A stretch of DNA of 64,000 nt, from assembly GCF_036327775.1 (NCBI RefSeq), contig NZ_CP109598.1, forward strand, positions 3,224,001-3,288,000. The letters are read 5' to 3'. Below the pieces are notes generated by a model that searched no databases, had not been told where the DNA came from, and saw only the letters and a list, made by a program, of their open reading frames with translations. The position numbers were made by a program, and so were the translations under genes. How positions within the stretch are numbered: the stretch's first letter is position 1; the number at the start of each line of letters is the position of its first letter. This DNA is from Streptomyces sp. NBC_01498 (GTDB lineage Bacteria > Actinomycetota > Actinomycetes > Streptomycetales > Streptomycetaceae). Shown in pieces: positions 1 to 7,123 of this stretch.

Positions 1-196
1 GCGAGTCCATCATGTCGGCGAGCCGGCGGCCCTCCTGGCCGTCCACACGTACGGCGTCGAAACACACCCCGGCCTTTCGGAGCTTGAATCCTCGGTCCGG
101 GACCCAGTCGATGTCGACTTCATCCTCGTCCTTGCGAAGCCTCAGCTGCGATGAACGCTCATTCTCTGTATTCACGCGGACATTCTGCGTAGTCAC
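1..196 (-). CDS. Partial hypothetical protein, N-terminal 65 residues visible
   Basis: A reading frame enters from the left edge on the minus strand and begins at a GTG at 194-196, preceded by a weak GGAAAA ribosome site. The visible product starts VTTQNVRVNTENERSSQ, then has an acidic stretch (KDEDEVDIDW) and a segment GFKLRKAGVCFDAVRVDGQ. The FDAVRV stretch faintly recalls regulatory or primase-polymerase-like proteins often found beside XRE/DUF397 pairs in Streptomyces, but I do not recognise the family. The gene is divergent from the XRE regulator and shares a 135-bp intergenic region with it. The C-terminus lies outside the window. Confidence 0.55.
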   Translation of the reverse strand, partial: MTTQNVRVNTENERSSQLRLRKDEDEVDIDWVPDRGFKLRKAGVCFDAVRVDGQEGRRLADMMDS

Positions 197-230
197 CGCT
201 AACGTTTTCCATGACGTGCGGAGAGTCGTC

Positions 231-272
231 GCGCAGTGGTTGACCTGCGTGAACTTCCTTACTGCGCAGTGG
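231..272. promoter_or_regulatory. Direct repeats in divergent intergenic region
   Basis: The nonamer GCGCAGTGG occurs at 231-239 and again at 264-272, 33 bp apart (about three helical turns), between the partial left gene and the XRE regulator. A TTGACC hexamer (240-245) lies directly after the first copy. A second direct repeat, GGTTGAGTC, lies at 298-316. The arrangement suits an operator for the divergent regulator; binding is inferred. Confidence 0.35.
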
Positions 273-331
273 AATTCACGGCAGATCAGTTGTGACCGGT
301 TGAGTCCGGTTGAGTCGAAACGGAGATCGCA

Positions 332-1168
332 ATGGCGCGAGCGGAGAACAAGGCAACGGCGGGCCCGGCGACGCGACTGGTGGCTCAGATCGCCCGCCTC
401 ATGCGGCTGAGGAAAGGGCTGACGCAGACGGAAGTGGGCGTCCGGATGGGCTTCTCGGCGGCGGCGGTGAGTGCGATGGAGACGTGTGCGCAACCGGCCA
501 GCGACGAGATGCTGGTGGCGATGGAGCACGCGATCGGCGACGAGATCGGCATCTTCCTGGCGGCGCGGGACTTCGTACGGCTGGACAAGTACCCGGAGCA
601 GTTCAAGAGCTATGCGCTGCTGGAGCAGGAGGCGGTGGGCCTGCGGCTCTACGCAGCGCTAGTGGTGCACGGCTTGTTCCAGACGAAGGCGTACGCGCGG
701 GCGCTGATCGGCGGAGGCTTTCCACCGCTGGCCGACGAACGGGTGGACGAGTTGGTCGAGGCTCGGATGACGCGGAACTCGCTGCTGGACCGCGAGCCGG
801 TGGCGCTGATCGAGGTGATCCTGGAGGAGTCGGTGCTGCGCCGCAAGATCGGCAGCGAGGAGGTCATGCGTGACCAGCTTCTGCACTTGGCGGAGTGCGC
901 GAAGCGCCGTAACGTGACACTTCAGGTACTCCCGTTGGGCTGCGGACTGCTGGGCGAGTACGCGGGTGGTCACGGCGAGCTGGATCTGATCGAAACCCCG
1001 GAACACGACCACCTGGTCTACCTGGAACCGCAGGAGGAGAGCCTGCTGATCTCCGACCCGGCAAAGGTGAGCACCTACGCCCAGCGCTATGCGAAGATCC
1101 GATCACAGGCCCTTGATCCTCGTGAATCGCTGGGCCTCATCGAACGGTTGGCAGGAGATCGGGAATGA
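332..1168 (+). CDS. XRE-family regulator with DUF5753
   Basis: This is a 278-residue helix-turn-helix DNA-binding protein. The Cro/C1-type domain spans roughly residues 15-70 (GLTQTEVGVRMGFSAAAVSAME), followed by a C-terminal DUF5753 ligand or effector domain. Such proteins typically pair with a small DUF397 protein, and here the next gene overlaps by ATGA, so the two are translationally coupled. In Streptomyces these pairs behave as developmental or toxin-antitoxin-like regulators (Scr1/BldB-type contexts). The ATG is preceded by GGAGAT at suitable spacing. The usual length of the family is about 270-290 residues, so the gene looks intact. Its target is unknown; autoregulation through the upstream direct repeats is inferred. 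Confidence 0.9.
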   Translation: MARAENKATAGPATRLVAQIARLMRLRKGLTQTEVGVRMGFSAAAVSAMETCAQPASDEMLVAMEHAIGDEIGIFLAARDFVRLDKYPEQFKSYALLEQEAVGLRLYAALVVHGLFQTKAYARALIGGGFPPLADERVDELVEARMTRNSLLDREPVALIEVILEESVLRRKIGSEEVMRDQLLHLAECAKRRNVTLQVLPLGCGLLGEYAGGHGELDLIETPEHDHLVYLEPQEESLLISDPAKVSTYAQRYAKIRSQALDPRESLGLIERLAGDRE

Positions 1169-1401
1169 CCAGCACCTTGCGGTGGTTCAAGTCGAGCTAC
1201 AGCAATGCCAGTGGCGGCAACTGCGTCGAAGTCGCCTTCGACTGGCACAAGTCCAGCTACAGCAGTTCCAGCGGTGGCGACTGCGTCGAGGTCGCCGCCT
1301 GCTCCCACGCGGTCCACGTCCGCGACTCCAAGTCCCTGGACGGTCCCACCTTCTCGGTCGCCGCTCCCGCCTGGACGACGTTCCTCGGCTGGGCCGAGTA
1401 A
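1165..1401 (+). CDS. DUF397 protein with duplicated core
   Basis: This 78-residue DUF397 protein overlaps the XRE gene by four bases (ATGA). DUF397 proteins are small partners of XRE/DUF5753 regulators. The signature W-x-K-S-S-Y-S-x-x-x-G-G-x-C-V-E-V occurs twice in tandem: WFKSSYSNASGGNCVEVA at about residues 7-24 and WHKSSYSSSSGGDCVEVA at about residues 27-44. The single usual C-terminal part (AVHVRDSK) follows. The first half of the domain has therefore been duplicated internally, which is uncommon. The stop codon lies 4 bp from the stop of the convergent methyltransferase gene. Confidence 0.9.
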   Translation: MTSTLRWFKSSYSNASGGNCVEVAFDWHKSSYSSSSGGDCVEVAACSHAVHVRDSKSLDGPTFSVAAPAWTTFLGWAE

Positions 1402-1405
1402 GTCG

Positions 1406-2575
1406 CTACGGTACGACCGGCCGCTCCCGGCCGCCGGTCGCCGTCACCCAGGTCGCGTGCTCTCCGCTGCGGTCAACGGTGACGCCGTACTGCCCAACTC
1501 CCGGGCGCCCCAGGCTCTCCCACCGCTCGTACGCGTCGGAGACCTCGTCCCACAACCGCCGGGGCCCCGCCTGCGCGACGGCGAACCGGTCGGCCCGGTG
1601 ACCGTCGTAGTCGACGGTGGCGCGTGACTCCCCTGCCTCGTCGGTCAGTTCAAGCCGTACGGGCGCGTGCTCCCCACCGCTGTCCCACGCGAAGGCGGCA
1701 CCGGGCACGCTGAGCCCGATGTGGAACTCGGCGTCCAGATCCCCACCGGCGACGGTCCACGGGGACAGCCCGCTGACGGACTCCGCCGCCGGACCCCCGG
1801 GGCTCTCGGCCCCGGTCCCGGTCCCGGCCGCATTGGCCCGCCGCATGGGCATGTACGACGCGAAGGCGTGAAACCGTCCTCGCGCGTCCCGCCCGTGCCC
1901 ACCGACGGCCAGCTCCAGCGTCCCGTACCGGCACCAGGCGGAGGCCCAGGGCGTGACGACGAGCCCGTCGGGCTCGGTCTGCTCCAGCCAGGCGCGCGGC
2001 ACGCGGTCGACGGAGAAGGTGGCGACGACCCGCGCGTACGGCCCCCCGGCCGGCCACCCCTGGGCGGCGTCCCCGACAACCAACTCGGGTGCGCAACCGG
2101 CGTCTCGCAGATTCCGCCCGGCCAACTCGGACAGCTCGGGGTCGAGTTCCACACTGCTCACCCGACGTTCTCCGACGAGAGCGCAGAGCAGCGCGGCGTT
2201 GAACCCGGTCCCCGTCCCCAGCTCAAGAACCCGACCTGATGTTCCGTCAAGATCGCCCAAACCGGCGAGATGCAGCGTACGGACCACCATCGACGGCATC
2301 GACGCCGAGGAGGTCGGCAGCCCGTCGGTGAACCGCGTGACGAGAGGCGCGTCGGAGTACGCGGCCTCCAGCCACCCCTCGGGGTCCGATGCCCGCTCAC
2401 AGACCCGGTAGCCGCCTTCCCCGTCCCTCAACCAGAACCGATCGGGCAGGAACAGATGCCGGGGCACGGCCTCCAGCGCCTGCCGAAGCGGCACCGGCAT
2501 CGGCATCCCCAGCAGCTGATCGACTTCGCCGATCAGCCCCTCCACCTGCCCAGCTTTCTCCGGGGCACCGCTCAC
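1406..2575 (-). CDS. Protein-L-isoaspartate O-methyltransferase-like SAM methyltransferase
   Basis: This 389-residue protein has an N-terminal PCMT-type Rossmann methyltransferase domain. The SAM-binding motif VLELGTGTGFN lies at about residues 116-126, with a preceding S/T-rich PCMT-like loop (TSSASMPSM) and an acidic motif SVELDPEL. The C-terminal 150 residues form a separate region of unknown role. This extended form is typical of actinobacterial peptide-maturation methyltransferases (graspetide or lanthipeptide associated), but no ATP-grasp or lanthionine synthetase gene is adjacent. A proline-rich micropeptide ORF ends 7 bp upstream. The gene converges on the DUF397 gene. It could be a general repair enzyme or a peptide-modifying enzyme; the family assignment is secure, the substrate is not. 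Confidence 0.85.
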   Translation of the reverse strand: MSGAPEKAGQVEGLIGEVDQLLGMPMPVPLRQALEAVPRHLFLPDRFWLRDGEGGYRVCERASDPEGWLEAAYSDAPLVTRFTDGLPTSSASMPSMVVRTLHLAGLGDLDGTSGRVLELGTGTGFNAALLCALVGERRVSSVELDPELSELAGRNLRDAGCAPELVVGDAAQGWPAGGPYARVVATFSVDRVPRAWLEQTEPDGLVVTPWASAWCRYGTLELAVGGHGRDARGRFHAFASYMPMRRANAAGTGTGAESPGGPAAESVSGLSPWTVAGGDLDAEFHIGLSVPGAAFAWDSGGEHAPVRLELTDEAGESRATVDYDGHRADRFAVAQAGPRRLWDEVSDAYERWESLGRPGVGQYGVTVDRSGEHATWVTATGGRERPVVP

Positions 2576-2582
2576 CGCCCGG

Positions 2583-2732
2583 CTACTTCTTGCCCGGAGC
2601 AGGCGCGGGCGGCGTCGGAGGCGGTGGTGGGGGAATGGGCCGATTGGGCTGGGCCCCGTCGTCCCCGATGGGTGAGCGATGTTTGGCCACTACGACGACG
2701 TCCACAAGCACCTCCAACTGCCGACACAGCAT
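2583..2732 (-). CDS. Proline-rich 49-residue peptide upstream of the PCMT-like gene
   Basis: This short frame begins at ATG 2730-2732 behind AGGTGAGG, although the spacing is short, and ends 7 bp before the methyltransferase start. The product starts MLCRQLEVLVDVVVVAKHRS, has a GDDGAQ core, a run of six prolines and an alternating Pro/Ala tail ending in GKK. Tight spacing suggests co-transcription and perhaps translational coupling. An Asp-Asp-Gly core next to an isoaspartyl-type methyltransferase makes it a possible modified-peptide precursor, but that is speculation. Low-complexity composition in a GC-rich genome makes a chance ORF possible. Confidence 0.35.
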   Translation of the reverse strand: MLCRQLEVLVDVVVVAKHRSPIGDDGAQPNRPIPPPPPPTPPAPAPGKK

Positions 2733-3093
2733 TCCTCACCTAGAGTCGCCGAACGGGTACGAAGCGTCAATACCGCGTCGTCAGAGCCCCACCGTTGGTA
2801 CCACCAGGGGCCGGCGGCGTTGCCCACCGGGAACGGGCATGCCGGAACAGGATGGCAAATCCGGACGGTTCGCGCCCGATCGTCCCTCGGGCGGACCGGC
2901 ACGGCCCGTGAACGGGGAAACACGTCAAGTCGCCCGGCGTGTACACCGTTTCGTGATCTTCGCAGGAGCCACACACAGGGTCCGCAACGCCTCCGGGAGA
3001 GCCCGTTAGGTTGTTGCGCGCTCGATCCTGAGTGCTAAACCCCACCGGTCGCCGGTTTTCCGGCGGCGCGCAGTCAGCACAGAAAGATCGCGG
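2733..3093. other. Divergent intergenic region, no gene seen
   Basis: This stretch lies between the micropeptide/methyltransferase unit and the divergent SCO2400-type gene. It is less GC-rich than its surroundings and presumably carries both promoters. A TAGGTT hexamer at about 3007-3012 could serve as a -10 for the rightward gene. No frame has credible coding content and no strong hairpin was seen. Confidence 0.4.
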
Positions 3094-3933
3094 ATGGACT
3101 ACTGCTCGACGTGCCGCCGGACGCTCAACGGGGTTTTCGTGTGCCCCGGTTGTGGTGCTTACGCGCCCGACATCGACCCCACGGACCCCCACGTCCACCA
3201 CACGCCGTCGACCGTCGCGGTCATGTCGGAGATCACGCACACGCGGGAGTTCGACGCGTTCCCGGGTTTCCAGCCGGAGCCCGACGTCGAGACGCCCGCG
3301 GGACCGGCCACCCCCTCCGCGACGGGGCGCGCCGCGCGCCGCCGGCGGCTGGCGGACTGGAAGAAGCAGCGGCGTCGGGCGGTCGTCGCGTCGACCGTCG
3401 CGCTCGTCGGCGGCGGACTGACACTCGCGTTCATGCCGTCGTCTCGGCCGTCCGCCGGACAGGCGCAGGCGTCCTCGACGCCGGACCCGACGGTCGCGCC
3501 GCCCACCTCGTCGGTGGACGGCACCGACACCACCACCGGCGCGCAGACCGAGCGGCCCCGCGTCCGCGTACCCGAGGACGCCAGGACCGGCTCCGGCCCG
3601 TCGAAGGCGGCCAGGGGCACGGCCAACTCGCCGGGCAGTGCCACGTCGATCGCCCCGGTGGACGCCCCCGCGAAGCGGGGCGCCGCGCAGGCCGGCGCGC
3701 CCTCGGAGGCCGGGTCGTCGTCCCCCGCGTCCCCCGCGTCACCTACGACGCCGACGACGCCTCCCGCGTCCGCGACGCCGGAGACGCCTCCCACCGCGCT
3801 CCAGCCCACCACCCCGCCACCGAGCGAGCCGGCCCAGCCGACCCCGACGGCGCCCCCCACGGCGGAACCCTCCACGCAGGACCCGGGGTTGTGCGTGCTG
3901 GTTCTGTGCGTGGACCTCGACGGGAAGAACTGA
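3094..3933 (+). CDS. SCO2400-family zinc-ribbon membrane protein
   Basis: The protein has 279 residues. The N-terminus MDYCSTCRRTLNGVFVCPGC holds a four-cysteine zinc ribbon (C4, C7, C17, C20) typical of the Streptomyces SCO2400 family. A basic stretch (ARRRRLADWKKQRRRA) precedes one membrane segment at about residues 96-114 (VVASTVALVGGGLTLAFM). The remainder is an extracellular Ser/Thr/Pro/Ala-rich low-complexity region ending in LCVLVLCVDLDGKN, whose paired cysteines are conserved-looking. The topology is cytoplasmic zinc ribbon, one helix, extracellular stalk. The function of the family is unknown. The gene stands alone, and the start is the natural one at the zinc ribbon. Confidence 0.8.
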   Translation: MDYCSTCRRTLNGVFVCPGCGAYAPDIDPTDPHVHHTPSTVAVMSEITHTREFDAFPGFQPEPDVETPAGPATPSATGRAARRRRLADWKKQRRRAVVASTVALVGGGLTLAFMPSSRPSAGQAQASSTPDPTVAPPTSSVDGTDTTTGAQTERPRVRVPEDARTGSGPSKAARGTANSPGSATSIAPVDAPAKRGAAQAGAPSEAGSSSPASPASPTTPTTPPASATPETPPTALQPTTPPPSEPAQPTPTAPPTAEPSTQDPGLCVLVLCVDLDGKN

Positions 3934-4061
3934 ACGACGGCGGTTGCCCGACGCGGGCCGGAGATGTTGTGGTCTGCGCGGCTTGAGTGGTCGGCGTGGC
4001 CGGGCGTGGGTGCGGGACCGTGTGCACCCGGCCCCGCACCCGTCCCGCTACCTTCTCGCGG

Positions 4062-4136
4062 CTACTTCTCCAACTGGATGGCGCGCACGCCGGTGCCCTT
4101 GTAACGGGACGGGTAGCCCGTCAGGACGGGGCGGCC
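4062..4136 (-). pseudogene. Decayed 3' end of a second PIN-like toxin gene
   Basis: The minus-strand frame ending at 4062 reads GRPVLTGYPSRYKGTGVRAI then QLEK and stop. It aligns over its whole length with the C-terminus of the intact neighbouring toxin (GRPVVTADPELYADMPLVRT then IRLPEQR). No start or body belongs to this copy; the sequence upstream (4137-4203) is not convincingly homologous. The simplest reading is the relic of a duplicated toxin end, or recombination between related toxin-antitoxin loci. Homology was judged by eye. Confidence 0.55.
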
Positions 4137-4203
4137 CCGTGGCGATCGTGGACGGGCGTCCGAAGTGCGGGGCCTGTAGTACGACCCCGCACCCGTGCCC
4201 CGT

Positions 4204-4605
4204 CTATCGCTGCTCGGGCAGCCGGATCGTGCGGACGAGCGGCATGTCCGCGTAGAGCTCCGGATCCGCCGTGACAACCGGACGGCCGTCAGGCCAGTCC
4301 ACCGTCGGGCGGGACAGATGGATCGCCTGGCCCAGACGCCATTCGACACCGTCGCGGAGCAACGCGCCCACCGCCGAGGCACCCGCGAAGTCCAGCTCCA
4401 CGATCTCGGCGGCCGGGAGCGCGCCGACATGGTCGGCCAGTCCCCTGCGTCGGCCGTCGGCGGCGGCAAGGCAGAGGGCCGGCACGTACACGTGCCGCGT
4501 GGGGCCGTGTTCGGTGTTGGAGATGAACTGCGAGGCGAGCCAGTTGCCCGCGCCGAGCGCGATGAGCGCGGTCTCGTCGTAGACGACTCCGGTGGACCCG
4601 TTCAC
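4204..4605 (-). CDS. Putative PIN-domain-like toxin
   Basis: This 133-residue protein begins at a GTG overlapping the stop of the antitoxin gene (GTGA), so the two are translationally coupled. The N-terminal VVYDETALIALGAGN and the C-terminal VTADPELYADMP resemble the acidic positions of PIN-like ribonucleases (an early Asp, then an Asp in a late VTAD segment), although the canonical set is not fully convincing. The length suits PIN toxins (about 130 residues). Order and coupling (antitoxin first) support a type II module. The substrate is presumably RNA. A decayed copy of its C-terminus lies 70 bp downstream. The pairing is solid; the PIN label is inferred. Confidence 0.65.
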   Translation of the reverse strand: MNGSTGVVYDETALIALGAGNWLASQFISNTEHGPTRHVYVPALCLAAADGRRRGLADHVGALPAAEIVELDFAGASAVGALLRDGVEWRLGQAIHLSRPTVDWPDGRPVVTADPELYADMPLVRTIRLPEQR

Positions 4606-4865
4606 AGGCTGTCCACGGGCCGACCGGCCTCCAAGTCCTGCCAGACCTTTTCGGCCCTGTCGTGGTCCTCGTCGGTCAGCGTCACGCCGAAGTGCGTCTC
4701 GCAGTACGCCTTCGTCGCCTCGTACCGCACTCGCAGCTCTTCCTTCGTGGGCGTCGCCCCCGCCAGTTCGGCGACCAGGTCGCGCATCGTCAGCCCGCGC
4801 TCGCGCGCGAGAACCATGAGGCGGTCACGGACTGCGGGGTCAACCTTGACGGTGGTGTCGGCCAT
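4602..4865 (-). CDS. Antitoxin, ribbon-helix-helix-like DNA-binding protein
   Basis: This is an 87-residue protein beginning MADTTVKVDPAVRDRLMVLA, an MetJ/Arc-like N-terminus (beta strand then helices) typical of type II antitoxins, followed by an acidic helical tail that would mask the toxin. The start at 4863-4865 is chosen over an in-frame ATG 66 bp upstream because a -10 hexamer lies exactly six bases before it and the upstream extension covers the operator. The toxin gene follows with GTGA overlap. Autorepression through the GTATAC repeats just upstream is likely. Confidence 0.75.
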   Translation of the reverse strand: MADTTVKVDPAVRDRLMVLARERGLTMRDLVAELAGATPTKEELRVRYEATKAYCETHFGVTLTDEDHDRAEKVWQDLEAGRPVDSL

Positions 4866-4889
4866 GAAGGCAGTATACGGGCGGTATAC
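4866..4889 (-). promoter_or_regulatory. Leaderless promoter with GTATAC operator repeats
   Basis: The hexamer GTATAC occurs at 4873-4878 and 4884-4889, separated by GGGCG, giving a symmetrical 17-bp element. Read on the minus strand, TATACT (4872-4877) ends six bases before the antitoxin ATG, the exact geometry of a Streptomyces leaderless promoter with transcription starting at the A of ATG. The operator therefore overlaps the -10, which suits antitoxin autorepression. Confidence 0.6.
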
Positions 4890-4970
4890 CGTCTCGGGCG
4901 GCCGTTCCGACTGGATGGTCATGGGATTCATTCTCTTGAGTGACCCGGCCCTCTCTCGGGGCCGGGAGTC

Positions 4971-6635
4971 TCAGATCGCCGGGCAGGCGTCGCCCGGCAC
5001 CGCCCCGGCCGCCAGCGCCTCGCGGGCCAGGGCGCGGCCCCTGCGGGCCGCCGCCCGGAAGCCGCGGGCCTCGGGCGTCGGGGGCGGAGGGACGCAGACG
5101 CGGCACCGGGACCCCGGCGCCAACGGGGCGCCACAGTCGGCGCATTCGGGGCGTGGGGGCCGGGGTTCGGGACTGGGCGCGCGTACCGGCAGCTTGCGGC
5201 GCAGGCGGTCCGCGAGGAGGCCCGGCTGCGAGAGGATGTGGGCGGGCAGGCCGCCGGTCAGCGCCTCCCGCAACTGCGCGTCGCTCGCGCCCGCCTCCCG
5301 CCACTGGCCGACCAGCGGCGCCAGGCGCATCGCCTCGGCCGTGCCGAGCGTGAGCCGGGGCTCACGGGTGCCGAGCGAGAGCAGCAACTCCGTTGCCGAG
5401 CGCAGCTGTTCGGGAACGCTCACCCTGGGCAGCCGCCTCCGCCGGGCCACAGGCCGCGCCTTCGTGGGAACGGGCACCTCGGCAGGCCGCGACGCGGGAC
5501 CAGGGTCCGGGTCCGGGTTCGCGTCCGGCACAGGGTTCGCCGCCTGGCCAAGGTCCGCCTCTCGGCCCGGGTTCGGGCCGGGAGCGGCGTTCAAGCCGGG
5601 CGCAGGACGCGAGTGCGCACCCGGGCCAGGGTCCGGGTTCGCGTCCGGCACAGGGTTCGCCGCCTGGCCAAGGTCCGCCTCTCGGCCCGGGTTCGGGCCG
5701 GGAGCGGCGTTCAAGCCGGGCGCAGGACGCGAGTCCGCACCCGGGCCAGGGTCCGGGTTCGCGTCCGGCACAGGGTTCGCCGCCTGGCCAAGGTCCGCCT
5801 CTCGGCCCGGGTTCGGGCCGGGAGCGGCGTTCAAGCCGGGCGCAGGAAGCGAGTGCGCCGCCAGGCCCGGCGCGGGGCCGGGCTTCGCCGCCAAGCCCAG
5901 GCCTGGATCAAGCCCGGGGTTCGCCCCCTGGCCCAAGTCCGCTCCCGGGCCCGGGAGCGGGCCCGACGCGAGGCCAGGCTCCGCCGCCAGGCCCAGGTCT
6001 GGCGCGGGGCCAGGCGCAAAGCCGGGCTCCGCCCCCGGGGCCGGGCCGGGCGCAGGACGCGAGTCCGCACCCGGGCCAGGGTCCGGGTCCGACGCAGGAC
6101 CCGGGCCCGCCGCCAGGCCCGGCGCGGGGCCGGGCTCCGCCCCCGGGGCCCGGCCAGGGCCCGGCTCACGCCCCCGGCGTCGCGTCGGTTTCGGGGCGCG
6201 GCTCAGGGAGGGAGGTTCTTGTAACCCAGTCTTTTCTCCCGAAGGGAGGAAGCCCGCCGTCCCGCCTGCCCGTTCACCGGAGGCCAGGTTTCGGCCATCT
6301 TCAAGGTGGTTGGCCGGCGCGTCGTCCGTCACCCGATCCGTGGACGGGCGGTCGAATACCTCGTACACCGTGGAGACCAGGCCGGAATCGGGATCCTTCA
6401 CCAGCACCCGGCGCAGATAGCCGGAACGCTCCAGGTCATGAAGGGCGTCGGCGATCCGTGCGCGGCCCTCCTTGCGCTGTTCGGCCAGCGACCGGATCGA
6501 GGCGCGGCTCCCGGAAGGGAGGCTCAGGAGGTACATCAGTACGCCCGCCGCGCACCACGAGATGTTCCGGTCGCGCAGCAGCGCGTTGCCGAACGTGGAG
6601 AAGGACCGCGTCTGCGTTGTACGGTAAATACGCAT
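4971..6635 (-). CDS. Winged-helix protein with long Pro/Gly/Ala repeat linker and C-terminal zinc ribbon
   Basis: This 554-residue protein starts at ATG 6633-6635 (MRIYRTTQTRSFSTFGNALL); the in-frame extension upstream is not coding-like. Residues about 1-95 form a helix-turn-helix unit (ASIRSLAEQRKEGRARIADAL, then SGYLRRV) common in Streptomyces replication- or regulation-associated proteins. The middle, roughly residues 130-400, is a Pro-Gly-Ala-Asp low-complexity linker including three copies of a 40-residue repeat. The C-terminal part is again ordered (VPEQLRSATELLLSLGTREP) and carries a CADC...CRVC zinc ribbon. It probably binds DNA; the target is unknown. The linker is much longer than in relatives I recall. 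Confidence 0.7.
   Translation of the reverse strand: MRIYRTTQTRSFSTFGNALLRDRNISWCAAGVLMYLLSLPSGSRASIRSLAEQRKEGRARIADALHDLERSGYLRRVLVKDPDSGLVSTVYEVFDRPSTDRVTDDAPANHLEDGRNLASGERAGGTAGFLPSGEKTGLQEPPSLSRAPKPTRRRGREPGPGRAPGAEPGPAPGLAAGPGPASDPDPGPGADSRPAPGPAPGAEPGFAPGPAPDLGLAAEPGLASGPLPGPGADLGQGANPGLDPGLGLAAKPGPAPGLAAHSLPAPGLNAAPGPNPGREADLGQAANPVPDANPDPGPGADSRPAPGLNAAPGPNPGREADLGQAANPVPDANPDPGPGAHSRPAPGLNAAPGPNPGREADLGQAANPVPDANPDPDPGPASRPAEVPVPTKARPVARRRRLPRVSVPEQLRSATELLLSLGTREPRLTLGTAEAMRLAPLVGQWREAGASDAQLREALTGGLPAHILSQPGLLADRLRRKLPVRAPSPEPRPPRPECADCGAPLAPGSRCRVCVPPPPTPEARGFRAAARRGRALAREALAAGAVPGDACPAI
5505..5860. repeat. Three tandem copies of a 120-bp repeat
   Basis: A 120-bp unit recurs almost perfectly with starts near 5521, 5641 and 5761; the only differences visible are single bases, for example gagtgcgc versus gagtccgc. 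Because 120 is a multiple of three, each unit adds 40 residues (containing LNAAPGPNPGREADLGQAAN) to the linker of the winged-helix protein without shifting frame. Near identity implies recent expansion and probable length variation between strains. Confidence 0.9.
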
Positions 6636-7123
6636 GGGAGTGCATGGCTCCTGAATGTCACGCCCCCGGGTGTTGTTGCACTGCGGGGGCTTCAACGTGT
6701 CCGCCGCCGGACCGGATTGGCGGCGACTCCGTGACCGTAGCGCCACACACCGTGACGAAGGCAAATGCCGACAGACCGCCCCCGCAGGGCGGTTCGGCAA
6801 CCGGAGCCCGTAAATCAGGCCGGGCGCGACCTGCCTCGATCGATCAAATGTCCCTTATAAGGGTTCATATGAGGGTCCGTCGGATCGATGGGGAATTCAC
6901 CCGAGGGGGTGAACCCGCCGGCCACCCCACCCACCACGCCGCATCCACCGCCGCATCCACCCCCGCATCCACCGCCACAGACGCCGTGACCTGCGCGGGC
7001 CGGTCCGCCCCGGGAAACGGCGCGTGAACATCCGTCATCGAAATCCTCGCCCGTACTGACGTCCCTTCCGGGGCCACTTACCGTCACCTCACGAGGTCGG
7101 AGTGTGCTGGGGGGCGACAGGTC
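6636..7123. other. Intergenic region with several short palindromes
   Basis: This is the divergent region between the winged-helix gene and the PstS-like gene. I see a hairpin ACCGCCC-ccgca-GGGCGGT (6775-6793), a perfect palindrome CCCTTATAAGGG (6852-6863), TCATATGA (6865-6872) and an inverted repeat TTCACCC-gagg-GGGTGAA (6896-6913). A run of ccgcatccacc repeats follows at about 6948-6975. The AT-rich palindrome cluster is likely the promoter-operator zone of one or both genes. No credible gene is present. Confidence 0.45.

Noticed and set aside
4195..6420. Long plus-strand open frame of 741 codons with Gly/Pro repeats
   Set aside because: It is antisense to the toxin-antitoxin and winged-helix genes and mirrors their low-complexity repeats.
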